The notes beneath the pieces were generated by a model, which did no database searches, was not told the origin of the DNA, and worked only from the letters and a program-made list of their open reading frames with translations. A DNA stretch of 64,000 bases, taken from contig NZ_CP026995.1 of assembly GCF_013407185.1 (NCBI RefSeq), forward strand, positions 1,900,954-1,964,953. The letters run 5' to 3'. The first letter of the stretch is position 1. Each line of letters starts with the position of its first letter. Below, one piece after another: positions 40,685-51,044 of this stretch. The position numbers and the translations under genes were made by a program. This stretch comes from Nitrosopumilus ureiphilus (GTDB taxonomy: Archaea; Thermoproteota; Nitrososphaeria; Nitrososphaerales; Nitrosopumilaceae).

Positions 40685-43600
40685 TTATTTGGGAGGTTTT
40701 TGTCTATTGATAAAAATAAACAGTATTCCGATCGCAATTCCGATAACAACACCAATTGCAATACCAGCACTAAAAGATGAATCTGATTCTAGAGATAAAT
40801 CAGACTTGTCTCTAATTGTAGTTTCAGGGATTTTTACAGGTGTTGTGGCATTGTCTTTCAAGTCAGAAATCATAGATTCAGATTCAATTTGGATTTGTTC
40901 ATTGTAAGACAACATTTCAGGCGAAATATTTGTAAATTTAGCTGCAAGTGTAATTGGTTCAGTTGTTGAATTTCCGCCAAACAATGTTGAATGAGTCAAA
41001 AGTGTGTAAGTTCCTGTTTGGTTTATTGGAACAAAAAGAACAGTTGAAGTATCATCCTTGTTTTTTACTGGGAAAAAACCACCACCTTGACTGAAAAGAG
41101 AATTACCCAACCAATCAAGAGAAGGCCATTTTAGAAAATGTCCAAATACACCTGAAGGAACATTGGTTTGTATTATTTTCCCTGATGGATCCATTACAAA
41201 TACTGCAAGATTTGTATCATCGCTAATCCAGGATAGTTCAATTGCTCCAGAATTAATTGATTCATTTTGAATATCAAAATAATATTGTCTCCAGTCACCT
41301 GCCATGTATCGATTAACCATATCAAATGCACCTTTTGTATATCCATTTCCATAAAGTACGTCATCACTTTGTTTTCCTTGAATCAATATTGTTGTCTCGT
41401 TTTCAGTTACAGGTTGTTTAATCACAAAAGATACTGGGGCGTTTACAGTATGTCTATCACTTTCAAAAGTTAAAAATCCTTGATAGACTCCTGTCTGCAA
41501 ATCATTAGGAGTAATCAACGTCACATTAATTGTGGCAGAGTCTTTTGGCGGTACAGATATCATTTCAGATTCTGGCCACAACATGGACCAATTATCTTTT
41601 TTATAATAACTTGCAGAAATTGTATAGTCCATAGAAGTTGAGTTTTGTTTTGTGTCACCTAACCAGTATGAATATCTCGTAGGTACTGGATAAACTCCAA
41701 CTAATGGAACGCCTTCAAACTTTTCATGAGGTTCTGAAATTCTTAATTCCTGAACTGTTCCCCAAGAACCAGCTCTATTAACCATGGATAATTCATCGCT
41801 TGTAATTTTTGTATCATTATTGTTGTCAATCCAATCATAAAGATATAACGAAGAAATTTTCAGATCATCAGCATATACATCAGATGTACTATTCATGAAA
41901 TCACTAAATGGAAAATTAACATTTACTATCATTAGTGATGACTCGTCAGGAATTGGATTTTGTTCATTAAAAAAATCGCCAATGGTTTCATGATTGGTCA
42001 CATCAGATAGTCTAACATAGTTCGGAATGAATGTATCAGTTTTATTCAAAATAGAATCTTGTTGTCGTACAACGGTTTTCCCATCAAATTGATTTTTTGT
42101 GATTAATGACAAGGTCTGTGATTTCACATTAATAGAGAGGGTGTCATTGGTTGGATTTTTAATTGTAAAAGTGGCAGTAGTTCTATCTCCTGGATTCAGT
42201 TGACCTCCAAACCAACTAGTCATAGGAAGAGAATTTGAAGAAAGTTGAAATTGATCAAATCCTATTGCAGTTGAATTGATATTTTCAATTGCAGGTTCAA
42301 GAATCTTTTTGATATTGTCATATGATGCATCATTGTACACAATGAAAACACCATCATTTCCATGAACATAATTCAAAGCAGATTCAACATTTACTAAACC
42401 AGAACCTTGAGTGAAAGGATCGTTTTGTAGATCAGTTGCAGTAGACATTAGGATATTTTTAATCAAAAATGGATCATAATCTTGGGATTGTTTTCTCATC
42501 TCCTCCATCAAGATTGCAGCGCTTCCAGAAACTAGTGGTGCAGCCATACTGGTTCCCCCAAATAATGAAAAAGATTCATCTTTGGAATCTTTTTTAATTT
42601 TTATAACATTTGATGGAGTAAAACCGTGAGCACCAATACTCATTATGTCAGGTTTTGGATCTCCGATGGAGCCTGGACCTCTACTTGAAAAATCTACAAC
42701 CTGATCACGGTGAGTTGTAGTATTCCCAAATCGCGGTTGATCTTTGAACGGACCATATCCAACAAATATGTTGTTAGTTGTTGCACCAACTGAAATTCCA
42801 AAAGGTGATGCATTTGGCAATCCAATTGTTCCATATCCATGTCCAGAATTTCCTGCACTGGAGATTATTGTAATACCAGGATAATCATCATCTAATGAAT
42901 GAGGAGTTACAAGTACGCTTAGAATCAATGACAGTACATCCATTCCAGGTGATGCACTAAAAGATGGAAAATTTGATACGCCCCAACTATTAGAAATTAT
43001 GTCGACTTTGGGTTTGCCTGAAAATTTCCAGGTATGATCTTTGTTTTCAAATCCTGCAGACCACAACCAGCCATAAACTGTATCGCCAAACCATAATGCC
43101 TTTACGGGCACAATCTTTGCATCAGGTGCAACACCAACAATAGTATGTTTTTTGGTATTGTTGTAAATATCATATATCTCCTGACCTCGAGAAGTAATGG
43201 ATGCCGCACTAGAAGTTCCATGACCCATAAAATCACTCATTATACCAAAAAAATTACCATCAGAATCTAATGCGGGTAACAATGTACCATTAATTGCTTT
43301 TAATGAATCATCAATGTCAGTTACATTATTTTTAATTACACCATAAACATCAAGAACTTGTGCACCAAATGTTCCTGCACTATAATCATTTTTTCCATCA
43401 TTGTTTGAATCATAGACTAGAAACTCTTTGCCACTTCCCAGCACAATTGGTTTTTCATCAGTAAAATCAAAGTCATAATTTGGCTTTTGACCTGATTTTA
43501 GATCAAATCTAGTGTAATCTTCCCAAGAGGTACTAAGATCAGGAATCATAGTGTCATAAACTCCAGAAATAAATGAATCGACTACAAGAACTGGTACAAC

Positions 43601-44491
43601 TTGTATTCTAGCTAAAGGTCCCTGTAATCCACCTTGGTAGATTACACCAAGATGGTATACGCCACTTTTTGATTTTATGTAATTTCTATTATCGTTTCCA
43701 ATTTTCATATCTTTGTCTAGTATTCCTTCAAAAATTGGTGATGAACCAAGCTGTGGAAAAAATGAATTATAAATTGGAATTTTACTGCCTTTGCCTCCTT
43801 GGGATACATCAAGAAAAACGCCATCTTTATTCACATATGCTGATGAAGTCATGTCTGGAGGAATTGGTTTACTGTAATTTCTAATGATGTCATTTTTATC
43901 TATATATGCAAAGAAGGTCGCATTTGTTAGAACAATGCCCTGTCCATCAGGATCAAGCATTATAGGATGATTTATTTTATCTCGTGCAACTGAGTGTTGA
44001 ATATCAGGATTTGAGAAATCAACACCAGTATCTATAATTGCAATTACAGTACCATTACCTGATGCACCATATTTTTTTTTAGCAACGCTTGAACCAGTGA
44101 TCTCACCAATTCTTGAAGAATCTGAAATTATATTATCAGACAAATGAAAATCTAATTTGGAATCTTCAATGACATAGTAACCCTGGGAGATAAGGTTGGA
44201 AGCTGATTGTTCAGAAAGAACAGAGATATAAAAAAATCCTGTATCAGATTGAATTCCATATAATGAATTATTTTTTAAAAAATCAATGTCTTGTGTATTT
44301 GTTCCAAAAATTAAATATCTTTTAAAATCATTCTCTATAAAAAAATCAGAATCAACATCTAATATTTCAGAATCAAATGTCATCGGAGTTTTGACATCAT
44401 CTAAAACTAAATCTCCAGGAGTTAATGCATAAGAATTTGTCAATACAGATGAAAGAAGTAGCATGGAAAAGAGAATAGCCGCTTTGGGCAT
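40685..44491 (-). CDS. Large cell-surface subtilisin-like serine protease (S8)
   Basis: 1,268 residues. A signal peptide (LFSMLLLSSVLTNSYA) is followed by a pro-region. The catalytic domain has Asp in VIAIIDTGVDFSNPD (about 152), His in DFMGHGTSSAA, the oxyanion Asn in ISSAGNSGHG and Ser in GGTSMAAPLVSG. A long insertion separates Asp and His (about 270 residues). C-terminal beta domains follow, then one membrane helix (GIAIGVVIGIAIGILFIFI) with a short basic tail. So the protease faces outside, anchored at its C-terminus. It lies beside the S-layer and complex III genes and could process envelope proteins. Confidence 0.93.
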   Translation of the reverse strand: MPKAAILFSMLLLSSVLTNSYALTPGDLVLDDVKTPMTFDSEILDVDSDFFIENDFKRYLIFGTNTQDIDFLKNNSLYGIQSDTGFFYISVLSEQSASNLISQGYYVIEDSKLDFHLSDNIISDSSRIGEITGSSVAKKKYGASGNGTVIAIIDTGVDFSNPDIQHSVARDKINHPIMLDPDGQGIVLTNATFFAYIDKNDIIRNYSKPIPPDMTSSAYVNKDGVFLDVSQGGKGSKIPIYNSFFPQLGSSPIFEGILDKDMKIGNDNRNYIKSKSGVYHLGVIYQGGLQGPLARIQVVPVLVVDSFISGVYDTMIPDLSTSWEDYTRFDLKSGQKPNYDFDFTDEKPIVLGSGKEFLVYDSNNDGKNDYSAGTFGAQVLDVYGVIKNNVTDIDDSLKAINGTLLPALDSDGNFFGIMSDFMGHGTSSAASITSRGQEIYDIYNNTKKHTIVGVAPDAKIVPVKALWFGDTVYGWLWSAGFENKDHTWKFSGKPKVDIISNSWGVSNFPSFSASPGMDVLSLILSVLVTPHSLDDDYPGITIISSAGNSGHGYGTIGLPNASPFGISVGATTNNIFVGYGPFKDQPRFGNTTTHRDQVVDFSSRGPGSIGDPKPDIMSIGAHGFTPSNVIKIKKDSKDESFSLFGGTSMAAPLVSGSAAILMEEMRKQSQDYDPFLIKNILMSTATDLQNDPFTQGSGLVNVESALNYVHGNDGVFIVYNDASYDNIKKILEPAIENINSTAIGFDQFQLSSNSLPMTSWFGGQLNPGDRTTATFTIKNPTNDTLSINVKSQTLSLITKNQFDGKTVVRQQDSILNKTDTFIPNYVRLSDVTNHETIGDFFNEQNPIPDESSLMIVNVNFPFSDFMNSTSDVYADDLKISSLYLYDWIDNNNDTKITSDELSMVNRAGSWGTVQELRISEPHEKFEGVPLVGVYPVPTRYSYWLGDTKQNSTSMDYTISASYYKKDNWSMLWPESEMISVPPKDSATINVTLITPNDLQTGVYQGFLTFESDRHTVNAPVSFVIKQPVTENETTILIQGKQSDDVLYGNGYTKGAFDMVNRYMAGDWRQYYFDIQNESINSGAIELSWISDDTNLAVFVMDPSGKIIQTNVPSGVFGHFLKWPSLDWLGNSLFSQGGGFFPVKNKDDTSTVLFVPINQTGTYTLLTHSTLFGGNSTTEPITLAAKFTNISPEMLSYNEQIQIESESMISDLKDNATTPVKIPETTIRDKSDLSLESDSSFSAGIAIGVVIGIAIGILFIFINRQKPPK

Positions 44492-44522
44492 TAGTTAATT
44501 TGTTTTTATTGTATTATTATAA

Positions 44523-45494
44523 CTATCTTCGTCTAGTAAGAATTGCTACTTGCAATGCAACAATTAATCCAATTGATGCAATAATTGGTAGCATCAATGC
44601 ATTGAGTTGAGAGGAAGCCTCACTAATGAATTTGACAGATGTTGAAATTGTTCCAATATTTTCATCAATCTGAACACTTGCACGGCCTAAAGTTGTATCA
44701 AATCCTTCAATTTCAGATTTGAGTACATTGAGTTCCTCTGATGTCTCACCTAAAATAGAATTTAGTGTAATTATTTGGTCTGAAATTCCTCCTAGATCTT
44801 GACTTAGAACATTTGTAGCTGCAGAGCCATGAGATGTGGTTCCTTGACTAAAGGCAACAACATGAAACACGTGAGTGCCTTCTTCTCTTGGAACATAATC
44901 AACAAAGTATAATCCTTGATGTAGTGTCTTAAATGAATTTGATAAAGGGACAGATATTCCAGAGGGCAAGTGAACATGAGTAGTTCCCAATAATTTTGAA
45001 GGTTCATTTCCAATTAAAAGACCATCACTAGTAGTTTGTACAAATACTCTGATTGGGTGGTTTATTGCAGCAGTTTCAGGTGCAAAGACTAGAGTATTTA
45101 CAATTCTTTCAACAGGTACATCAAGTAATTCTGTCGTAGATGAAAATTTTACATCGATTTTTTGTGAGACGCCATTTTGTTCAGTACTGATTACTTCCAC
45201 AGTATATGTTCCATATGGAAAATTAGTTGATGGTTGAGGCCAGGTTAACAGTCCATAATTAAAAGAACCGTCAGACAGAGTAGTTATTTGGTCAAATTTT
45301 GCAATAGATTCATCAGGAGCAAAAATTCGTATGATCAGATTTTCTTCAGGCAATCCTTTTCCATAAACTTGTAGAGTATGTGCCGGGGCGTAGACTTTGC
45401 TGTTTGTGAATAATTCCAGTTCTTCTGAAAATGAATTAGGAAAATTTACAAATAATAAAAGAATCAGAACAGAAAATACAATTTGAGATTTCAT
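44523..45494 (-). CDS. Secreted, C-terminally anchored hypothetical protein
   Basis: 323 residues: a signal peptide (about 1-23) and two beta-sandwich-like segments. The first contains YAPAHTLQVYGKGLPEENLIIRIFAPD, a common thaumarchaeal surface module. A coiled-coil-prone stretch (about 235-290, DQIITLNSILGETSEELNVLKSEI) and a C-terminal membrane helix with RRR end follow. It probably stands off the membrane like a stalk. It lies between the protease and S-layer genes on the same strand; an S-layer anchor is one guess. Confidence 0.8.
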   Translation of the reverse strand: MKSQIVFSVLILLLFVNFPNSFSEELELFTNSKVYAPAHTLQVYGKGLPEENLIIRIFAPDESIAKFDQITTLSDGSFNYGLLTWPQPSTNFPYGTYTVEVISTEQNGVSQKIDVKFSSTTELLDVPVERIVNTLVFAPETAAINHPIRVFVQTTSDGLLIGNEPSKLLGTTHVHLPSGISVPLSNSFKTLHQGLYFVDYVPREEGTHVFHVVAFSQGTTSHGSAATNVLSQDLGGISDQIITLNSILGETSEELNVLKSEIEGFDTTLGRASVQIDENIGTISTSVKFISEASSQLNALMLPIIASIGLIVALQVAILTRRR

Positions 45495-45603
45495 TTTAAT
45501 TAATTGTCAATGTTCTCCTAGATATTACTTCTGGAAAATTTGTCCATAACTTACGTTAAAGAAGATTCAAAAAAAGAAAAAAGGAAAATGTGAACTAGTT
45601 TTC

Positions 45604-48600
45604 TTACTGTACAGTTATTGTTGTACTAACTGGTGGTGATAATGCCGTAGGATTATCTACTGATTCCCATACAAATGCGGTTGCTGTGTAGCTACCACTT
45701 TGAGTTGGAATCCATGATAATGCTGGGCTGAATGATTGACCGCTAGATAGTGAACCTGTAATCCATGCTAGTGAGACTGTAACACCGTTACCATCCTGAA
45801 TCTGTACCAAGTATGCAAATGCTTGCTCTCTATCCTGACCATTTGCTAAGTCAGCACTGATTTGCACCTGTTGATCAACTGCAACAGTATCTAAACTGTT
45901 ACCGAATGCGTCAACTGTTCTCAAGTTAGCAGCTGGTGCTCTCTCGAGAGGTGGTACAACAGTACCGATTAGTGAAGTGGCAGTAATATCAAGTTCATCT
46001 GCAGTTGTGTATGGATCAGGTAGTGTATTGTCCTCATATTCTGCGGTGACAGTGTCACCTTCTGCGACTCTGAGTCTGTGACCAGATGATTCGTCAGTTA
46101 CTGTGAAGAACACAGTGCCCTCGAATATTCCGGTTGCCTCATTAGTCTCAGTTACAGTAAGGTCAATACCTCCGGCGTCGGAGTCAGACCACACATCGAC
46201 ATCGAAGTTGTCGACTGATTCTGGATCTAAGTTCATGTCTGGATCAATTACTCTTACAACACCTGTTCCGCTAGCTGGGTAGCTTGCTTCAAGCCACTGT
46301 ACCTCACCGATATTCCATCTGATAAGTGCTGAACCAACTACAGTTTCATCCTCTGAGAATTCAAAGGATACTGTAAGTCCGTCATCATCATCAGTTTGTA
46401 GGAATCCATCAGTTGGGCCTCTGGTATTTTTGTTGTTACCAGAAGCATCACCTGTTCTTGGATTAGTATCGAAACCATTAGTTGCTGTACCTGTAGTGAG
46501 ATCACCGTCTGCATCATGGCTGAAACCGGTGAGTATTACTTCACCAGTAAATATGCCTGTGTCAGTACCTGTCTCGACTAACTTGTATGTGTCAAGGTTG
46601 AATCCTCTAGTTGAGATCTTTATTGGATCTGAATTAGTGTTTCCAATCTCATCAATTAAGTTAGAATCGAAGTTGTGATCAGGTGCGACGATTGTGATGT
46701 AGACTTTATCAGTCCAAGTATAGACTTTTTGGTCGAGTTCAACAGTTGCGCCGAAGTTTGATGTAAAGACTGTCAAGTTGACATCTTCATCTTCTTGTCC
46801 AACAAAGTCAGCTCCACTTGGTCCCCAGTCAGTATATTCGAGAACTATTTCCTCTCCTCTTTCGAGGTTATCATTATTCAATGATTTAGGAATTTCGATG
46901 ACAATCTGGAAGATTCCAGTAGAGTCACCTGTTTCTCTAAAGTCTGATGGTTCAGGATCAAAGTCTGCGGCAGTTACACCGGAGATTGCTTTGTCACCCA
47001 TAGTTGTGGTTGCTGCATCAGAGTCCCACTCGATTACATCGATGTCATAGGTCTCTGCTGAGTCGTTGTCAAGATCCCAGTCAGGTTCAATAATAGTTAG
47101 TATCATGTCACTACCGATAATATAGACAGATTTGTCTGACTGCAAAACACCATTTCGAAGATCGAATGTTGCAGAGTCAGTTACTGTGTTTACATCACCT
47201 GAGGCATCGGTTGGATCTCTGTATTCTACTGTGATAATATCACCTTGTAAAATACAATAGTTTGCACCGGCTGCGGATGCTGTATCAAATCTATCTGATT
47301 CGGAAGTTCCTGAATCACCGTCTAAGCTTGTGAAGACGGTAGTTGCTGGACATTGAGTTGAGGCAGGACCATCAGTATATCTGATGGTAAAGTCAAACTC
47401 GAAGATGCCTGCATCTGGAGCAATCTCAGTGATTGGACCGAATGTTCGAACATCTCCAGTTCCACCTGTGCCTGAAGTATTGTTAGCAACGTTAATTCTC
47501 TGTGTAGTGCTAGTTGTTGTACCACCTGCATGAGCAAGTAGAACAGAGTTAGCGCCTCTTGAGACTGTAATCTTTACAGGTCCAAAGGCATGAGAAGAAT
47601 CAACGTTTTGTGCAATAGTATCTTCACCAGATGCTGAAATGTCAAAGTCAGGATCATTGACTCTTATGTGTATAGTCAAGTCACCATTTCCTAGTGTTTT
47701 AGCATCACTATCAATACTTGTATTACCAATACCAGTTGCGTGGATTGGGAATACAGATTTACTGTTAGGTGTGGATGCACCAGTGGTACCACCAAAGTCA
47801 GCGACTGTACCCCATGGAACTGGGTATACAGTTCTGTCAAGGCTAATAGAACCAGTATTGGCTCTAATGCCTGCAGCATCGCCTACTTCAATAATTTCAC
47901 CAGATGCATCTCTAAAGTCAAGATAGTTTACTTCAATGTCTGTACCGGTAACGGAAGTTGATACTCCCGATGTGCCAGTAAATCCAGATCTCTTACAATA
48001 GTTTGTTGGAATTTGGAAAGCACCAGTAAATACACCTGAATCAGATGCAGTTTCTACTAAAGTGAATCCAGTTTCATCAAGACCGTCATCAATGGCTGCA
48101 TCTACTGGGGTTCCACATGTAACGGAACCTTGTGCAGAGTTGAGCCATCTTTCATCATCAAATGTGATATCTAACAATTGTCCAAGATTGCCAAAACCAA
48201 ATGTTGGTTGGCCAGATCTACCGACGGTATCGAAGGCAGGATCACCACTTGTTGAAACAGTTGTATAGATTTCTAATAAATCTGAATCAGTATTAAGGTC
48301 TGAGTCTTCCAAAGTAATTGTAACAGTATCAGCAACTTTGTAATTGCTTGAATCAAATGATACTACACCAGAGTGTGTTGGAGCTTCTTCCTGATCTGCA
48401 ATTTGTGTACTTACGCCGTCTGCACCCAAGTCAAGATAATTGACTCTTGGTGCATCCTCATCAGTCAAGTCTTCAATTACGATAAAGGTTGCTTCATCGT
48501 CAATTGGAGATAGAGATTCGTAAGTAGTTACGTCAAGGATGTTTAGCTGATTCAACATTACATACTCTAATGTACCTTCAAACGTACTGGTGTTATCACC

Positions 48601-50841
48601 AGTTTCTTCTAATTCCAATCTAATGATTTGGTTAGCAACCCTTTCGGATGCTTGTGCACCATCATCTCTAAATCCGAATGAGAAGAAGTCAATTACGAAT
48701 GGATCAGGAGTTGTATCATCAATAAAGGAACTGTTTGTAACAATCAGCAAGCTGATTGGTGCATTGGCTGCTTGTTCTGAAAACAATCTCAAATTGAGAC
48801 TTGTATTATTGATGTTAGTAATTGATCTAGCATCAACATCATTTGCTACCATAATTGCGGCTTGATTGGCGCCGGGAGATACGGTAGTTGTTGTCAGTGA
48901 ACCATTAACAATATAGACATCTACTGTACCAGCAGTTGAATTTATTGCATCCAGTCCTAAGTTGAGGAAGTTAAATCCATGTAATCGGTTAGTTGCAGAA
49001 GGTCTTGTATCACCAATAGAATCTCGTAATTTTTCAATAGTAGTGTTCAAGTCAATCAATAATGCATTACTTGTTTTATCACCAGTTACTGCAGTGGCAT
49101 TTTCAAATATTGCTCTTTGACTGAATGATTCTACTTTGAAATTTACAGATGTTCTATTTTCACCAAATGTGAAAGATACATCTGCATTACCTACATCGTC
49201 TGCATCTGCATCTAAACCAGTAATACTGGTATACATTGCAGTTGGAGCAGAACTAACACCCAATGTGAATGGAGTTCCGGTTTTCAATGTTGGCAATAGA
49301 GATGTACTATTTGATTGCAAGTCCAAGTCTTCATCTGCTCTGCTATTCTTGTTGGCATCAGAGTCAACTAAGACTACTGGAATCTCTTCACCAGAGCTCC
49401 ATTCATCATCAATTGGCTGAATGTCAATAGTTGCAAAGCCGAATCCGGCTAGAACAGTTACAGGGGTCTCATTATAATCAATTGTAGCAGAGGTTCCTCT
49501 AGCTGCGTTTGAGGTAATTTTGAGAACAGATTTATCTGATTCATCATAAGTACCAAAGACACCGCTATTAGGTCCTTGCTCAGTGATAGTAACTGGAACT
49601 GATCCTCTACGTAGCTCGTTTCCTGCCAAAGAGTTTCCTGTTGTTACACAACTGGTTGCAGTATTAGCAGTCGAACATATGAGTTGAGAATCATCGTTGT
49701 CTTGTATAGTGAGTACTGGGTTTGTTGCGCCTTGTGTATTTGCATTGACACGGAGTAAACCGTTGGTCTCTACCATCAAAGCACTCAATTTTGGCTTGAT
49801 GTTAATTACACCGTTTGCAACTGCATCACCTGTCTGTCCACCGTTCTCATCAAAGACTTGGTAATAGGTACCAAATGATGTAGCGTTGGACTTTTGTGTA
49901 CCAAAGGTCCAAGAGTCTTCATCTGTTGGGTCTATGTTTAACCATAAGTCAGTGACAGTTAGGTGGATTTGAGCATTGCGTGTATATACACTTCTATCCA
50001 AGCTTGCGCCTGCATATGCTTCGACGGTATCAAAAGTAAGTGTTGTTGATTGAACACCACCACCTTTGTCGTATTGTACTACGACGTTACCACCGACGCT
50101 AAGTGGATATAGCTGGATGAAAGGCCAGAATGCAGCAGTACTTGTTGAGACACCTTTGGTACCATTGATACCAATTTGTCCAATTCCTACTGTGCTACTT
50201 GCACCTTGAATGTTAAGCTCTTTTGTTTCTCTTAGTACATTCATTGCTAAAGTACCATTGGTACCACCATCAACACTGATTGTACTACAAACTGCAGTAA
50301 TTGCACCACCGGTTGAAGAACCGTTGACACCAAATCCCGCAGAATTAGATTGTATTGTTCCATTAGTATTGTTATAGAATGGAACTGCAACACCTACGGA
50401 ATCTGAAACTGAAATTCCAAGAAAGTTCTTAACATTTGCATCAGAGGAACCACAGAATGTACCAAAGTCTAAACCTTCACCTTTTGCTTGGGAGGAGGTT
50501 GTAGAATCTGCAATTTGTGCTTGATCTCTGTCTGCAAAGTAACCATACCAGTTACCATCAACGGCTTGAGCCATTCTAAGCTTTTTGCCGTTTACTGAAA
50601 CCTTTGGTTCACCTTTGCCTTGATCTGTATCATCAATATCACTATCAATTACAACGACTTCAATTACTTGAGGTCCTGACATGTAATTATCAAACTGTGA
50701 GTTTTCTGCGGAAACAAATAGGTTAGCGTTGGCTGCATGTGCTGCTGGCATCATAGATGGAGCAACAATTGTCATACCACCGGCTAACATAATTGTCATT
50801 AATGTAAGACTAGTTATTTTTCGTCCTATTTCGTTATTCAT
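45604..50841 (-). CDS. S-layer protein
   Basis: 1,745 residues. A signal peptide (cleavage near AAHA/ANANL) is followed by a very long acidic, Thr/Ser/Asp-rich chain of beta domains. Many contain the pattern SSNYKVADTVTITLEDSDLN or VYTWTDKVYITIVAPDHN with D-x-N/D-x-D calcium-type loops and a G-x-F-x-G turn. There is no C-terminal helix. Size, N-terminus and repeat style match the main S-layer protein of Nitrosopumilus. The negative surface is thought to concentrate ammonium near AMO. It has its own promoter with a palindrome and a pyrimidine-rich trailer. Confidence 0.93.
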   Translation of the reverse strand: MNNEIGRKITSLTLMTIMLAGGMTIVAPSMMPAAHAANANLFVSAENSQFDNYMSGPQVIEVVVIDSDIDDTDQGKGEPKVSVNGKKLRMAQAVDGNWYGYFADRDQAQIADSTTSSQAKGEGLDFGTFCGSSDANVKNFLGISVSDSVGVAVPFYNNTNGTIQSNSAGFGVNGSSTGGAITAVCSTISVDGGTNGTLAMNVLRETKELNIQGASSTVGIGQIGINGTKGVSTSTAAFWPFIQLYPLSVGGNVVVQYDKGGGVQSTTLTFDTVEAYAGASLDRSVYTRNAQIHLTVTDLWLNIDPTDEDSWTFGTQKSNATSFGTYYQVFDENGGQTGDAVANGVINIKPKLSALMVETNGLLRVNANTQGATNPVLTIQDNDDSQLICSTANTATSCVTTGNSLAGNELRRGSVPVTITEQGPNSGVFGTYDESDKSVLKITSNAARGTSATIDYNETPVTVLAGFGFATIDIQPIDDEWSSGEEIPVVLVDSDANKNSRADEDLDLQSNSTSLLPTLKTGTPFTLGVSSAPTAMYTSITGLDADADDVGNADVSFTFGENRTSVNFKVESFSQRAIFENATAVTGDKTSNALLIDLNTTIEKLRDSIGDTRPSATNRLHGFNFLNLGLDAINSTAGTVDVYIVNGSLTTTTVSPGANQAAIMVANDVDARSITNINNTSLNLRLFSEQAANAPISLLIVTNSSFIDDTTPDPFVIDFFSFGFRDDGAQASERVANQIIRLELEETGDNTSTFEGTLEYVMLNQLNILDVTTYESLSPIDDEATFIVIEDLTDEDAPRVNYLDLGADGVSTQIADQEEAPTHSGVVSFDSSNYKVADTVTITLEDSDLNTDSDLLEIYTTVSTSGDPAFDTVGRSGQPTFGFGNLGQLLDITFDDERWLNSAQGSVTCGTPVDAAIDDGLDETGFTLVETASDSGVFTGAFQIPTNYCKRSGFTGTSGVSTSVTGTDIEVNYLDFRDASGEIIEVGDAAGIRANTGSISLDRTVYPVPWGTVADFGGTTGASTPNSKSVFPIHATGIGNTSIDSDAKTLGNGDLTIHIRVNDPDFDISASGEDTIAQNVDSSHAFGPVKITVSRGANSVLLAHAGGTTTSTTQRINVANNTSGTGGTGDVRTFGPITEIAPDAGIFEFDFTIRYTDGPASTQCPATTVFTSLDGDSGTSESDRFDTASAAGANYCILQGDIITVEYRDPTDASGDVNTVTDSATFDLRNGVLQSDKSVYIIGSDMILTIIEPDWDLDNDSAETYDIDVIEWDSDAATTTMGDKAISGVTAADFDPEPSDFRETGDSTGIFQIVIEIPKSLNNDNLERGEEIVLEYTDWGPSGADFVGQEDEDVNLTVFTSNFGATVELDQKVYTWTDKVYITIVAPDHNFDSNLIDEIGNTNSDPIKISTRGFNLDTYKLVETGTDTGIFTGEVILTGFSHDADGDLTTGTATNGFDTNPRTGDASGNNKNTRGPTDGFLQTDDDDGLTVSFEFSEDETVVGSALIRWNIGEVQWLEASYPASGTGVVRVIDPDMNLDPESVDNFDVDVWSDSDAGGIDLTVTETNEATGIFEGTVFFTVTDESSGHRLRVAEGDTVTAEYEDNTLPDPYTTADELDITATSLIGTVVPPLERAPAANLRTVDAFGNSLDTVAVDQQVQISADLANGQDREQAFAYLVQIQDGNGVTVSLAWITGSLSSGQSFSPALSWIPTQSGSYTATAFVWESVDNPTALSPPVSTTITVQ

Positions 50842-50867
50842 GTTATTAGTATTTTTCTTTAAAGTTT

Positions 50868-50895
50868 GTATTTAAGCCTAATGGACAATTTGTCC
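50868..50895 (-). promoter_or_regulatory. S-layer gene promoter with upstream palindrome
   Basis: On the minus strand CTTAAATAC (50868-50876) is a TATA box about 27-35 bases before the S-layer ATG. Directly upstream lies the palindrome GGACAATTTGTCC (50883-50895), overlapping where TFB and upstream factors bind. A 5' leader of only a few bases is expected. Confidence 0.55.
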
Positions 50896-51044
50896 ACAAT
50901 CAGGACAGATCTTGTGATAATTTCATTATATTTTAAAATTTTATGTATTTTCTATAATATAATTAGATAAAAATTACATTTAGTGCTTAATTTGATAAAT
51001 TGATCTGTATAAATTCTATTTTTTTCTAAGGATTTATGTAAATA

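Noticed and set aside
46430-49420. Several plus-strand frames within the S-layer gene
   Set aside because: Mirror images of its Thr/Ser/Asp-rich codons; no promoters or family features.
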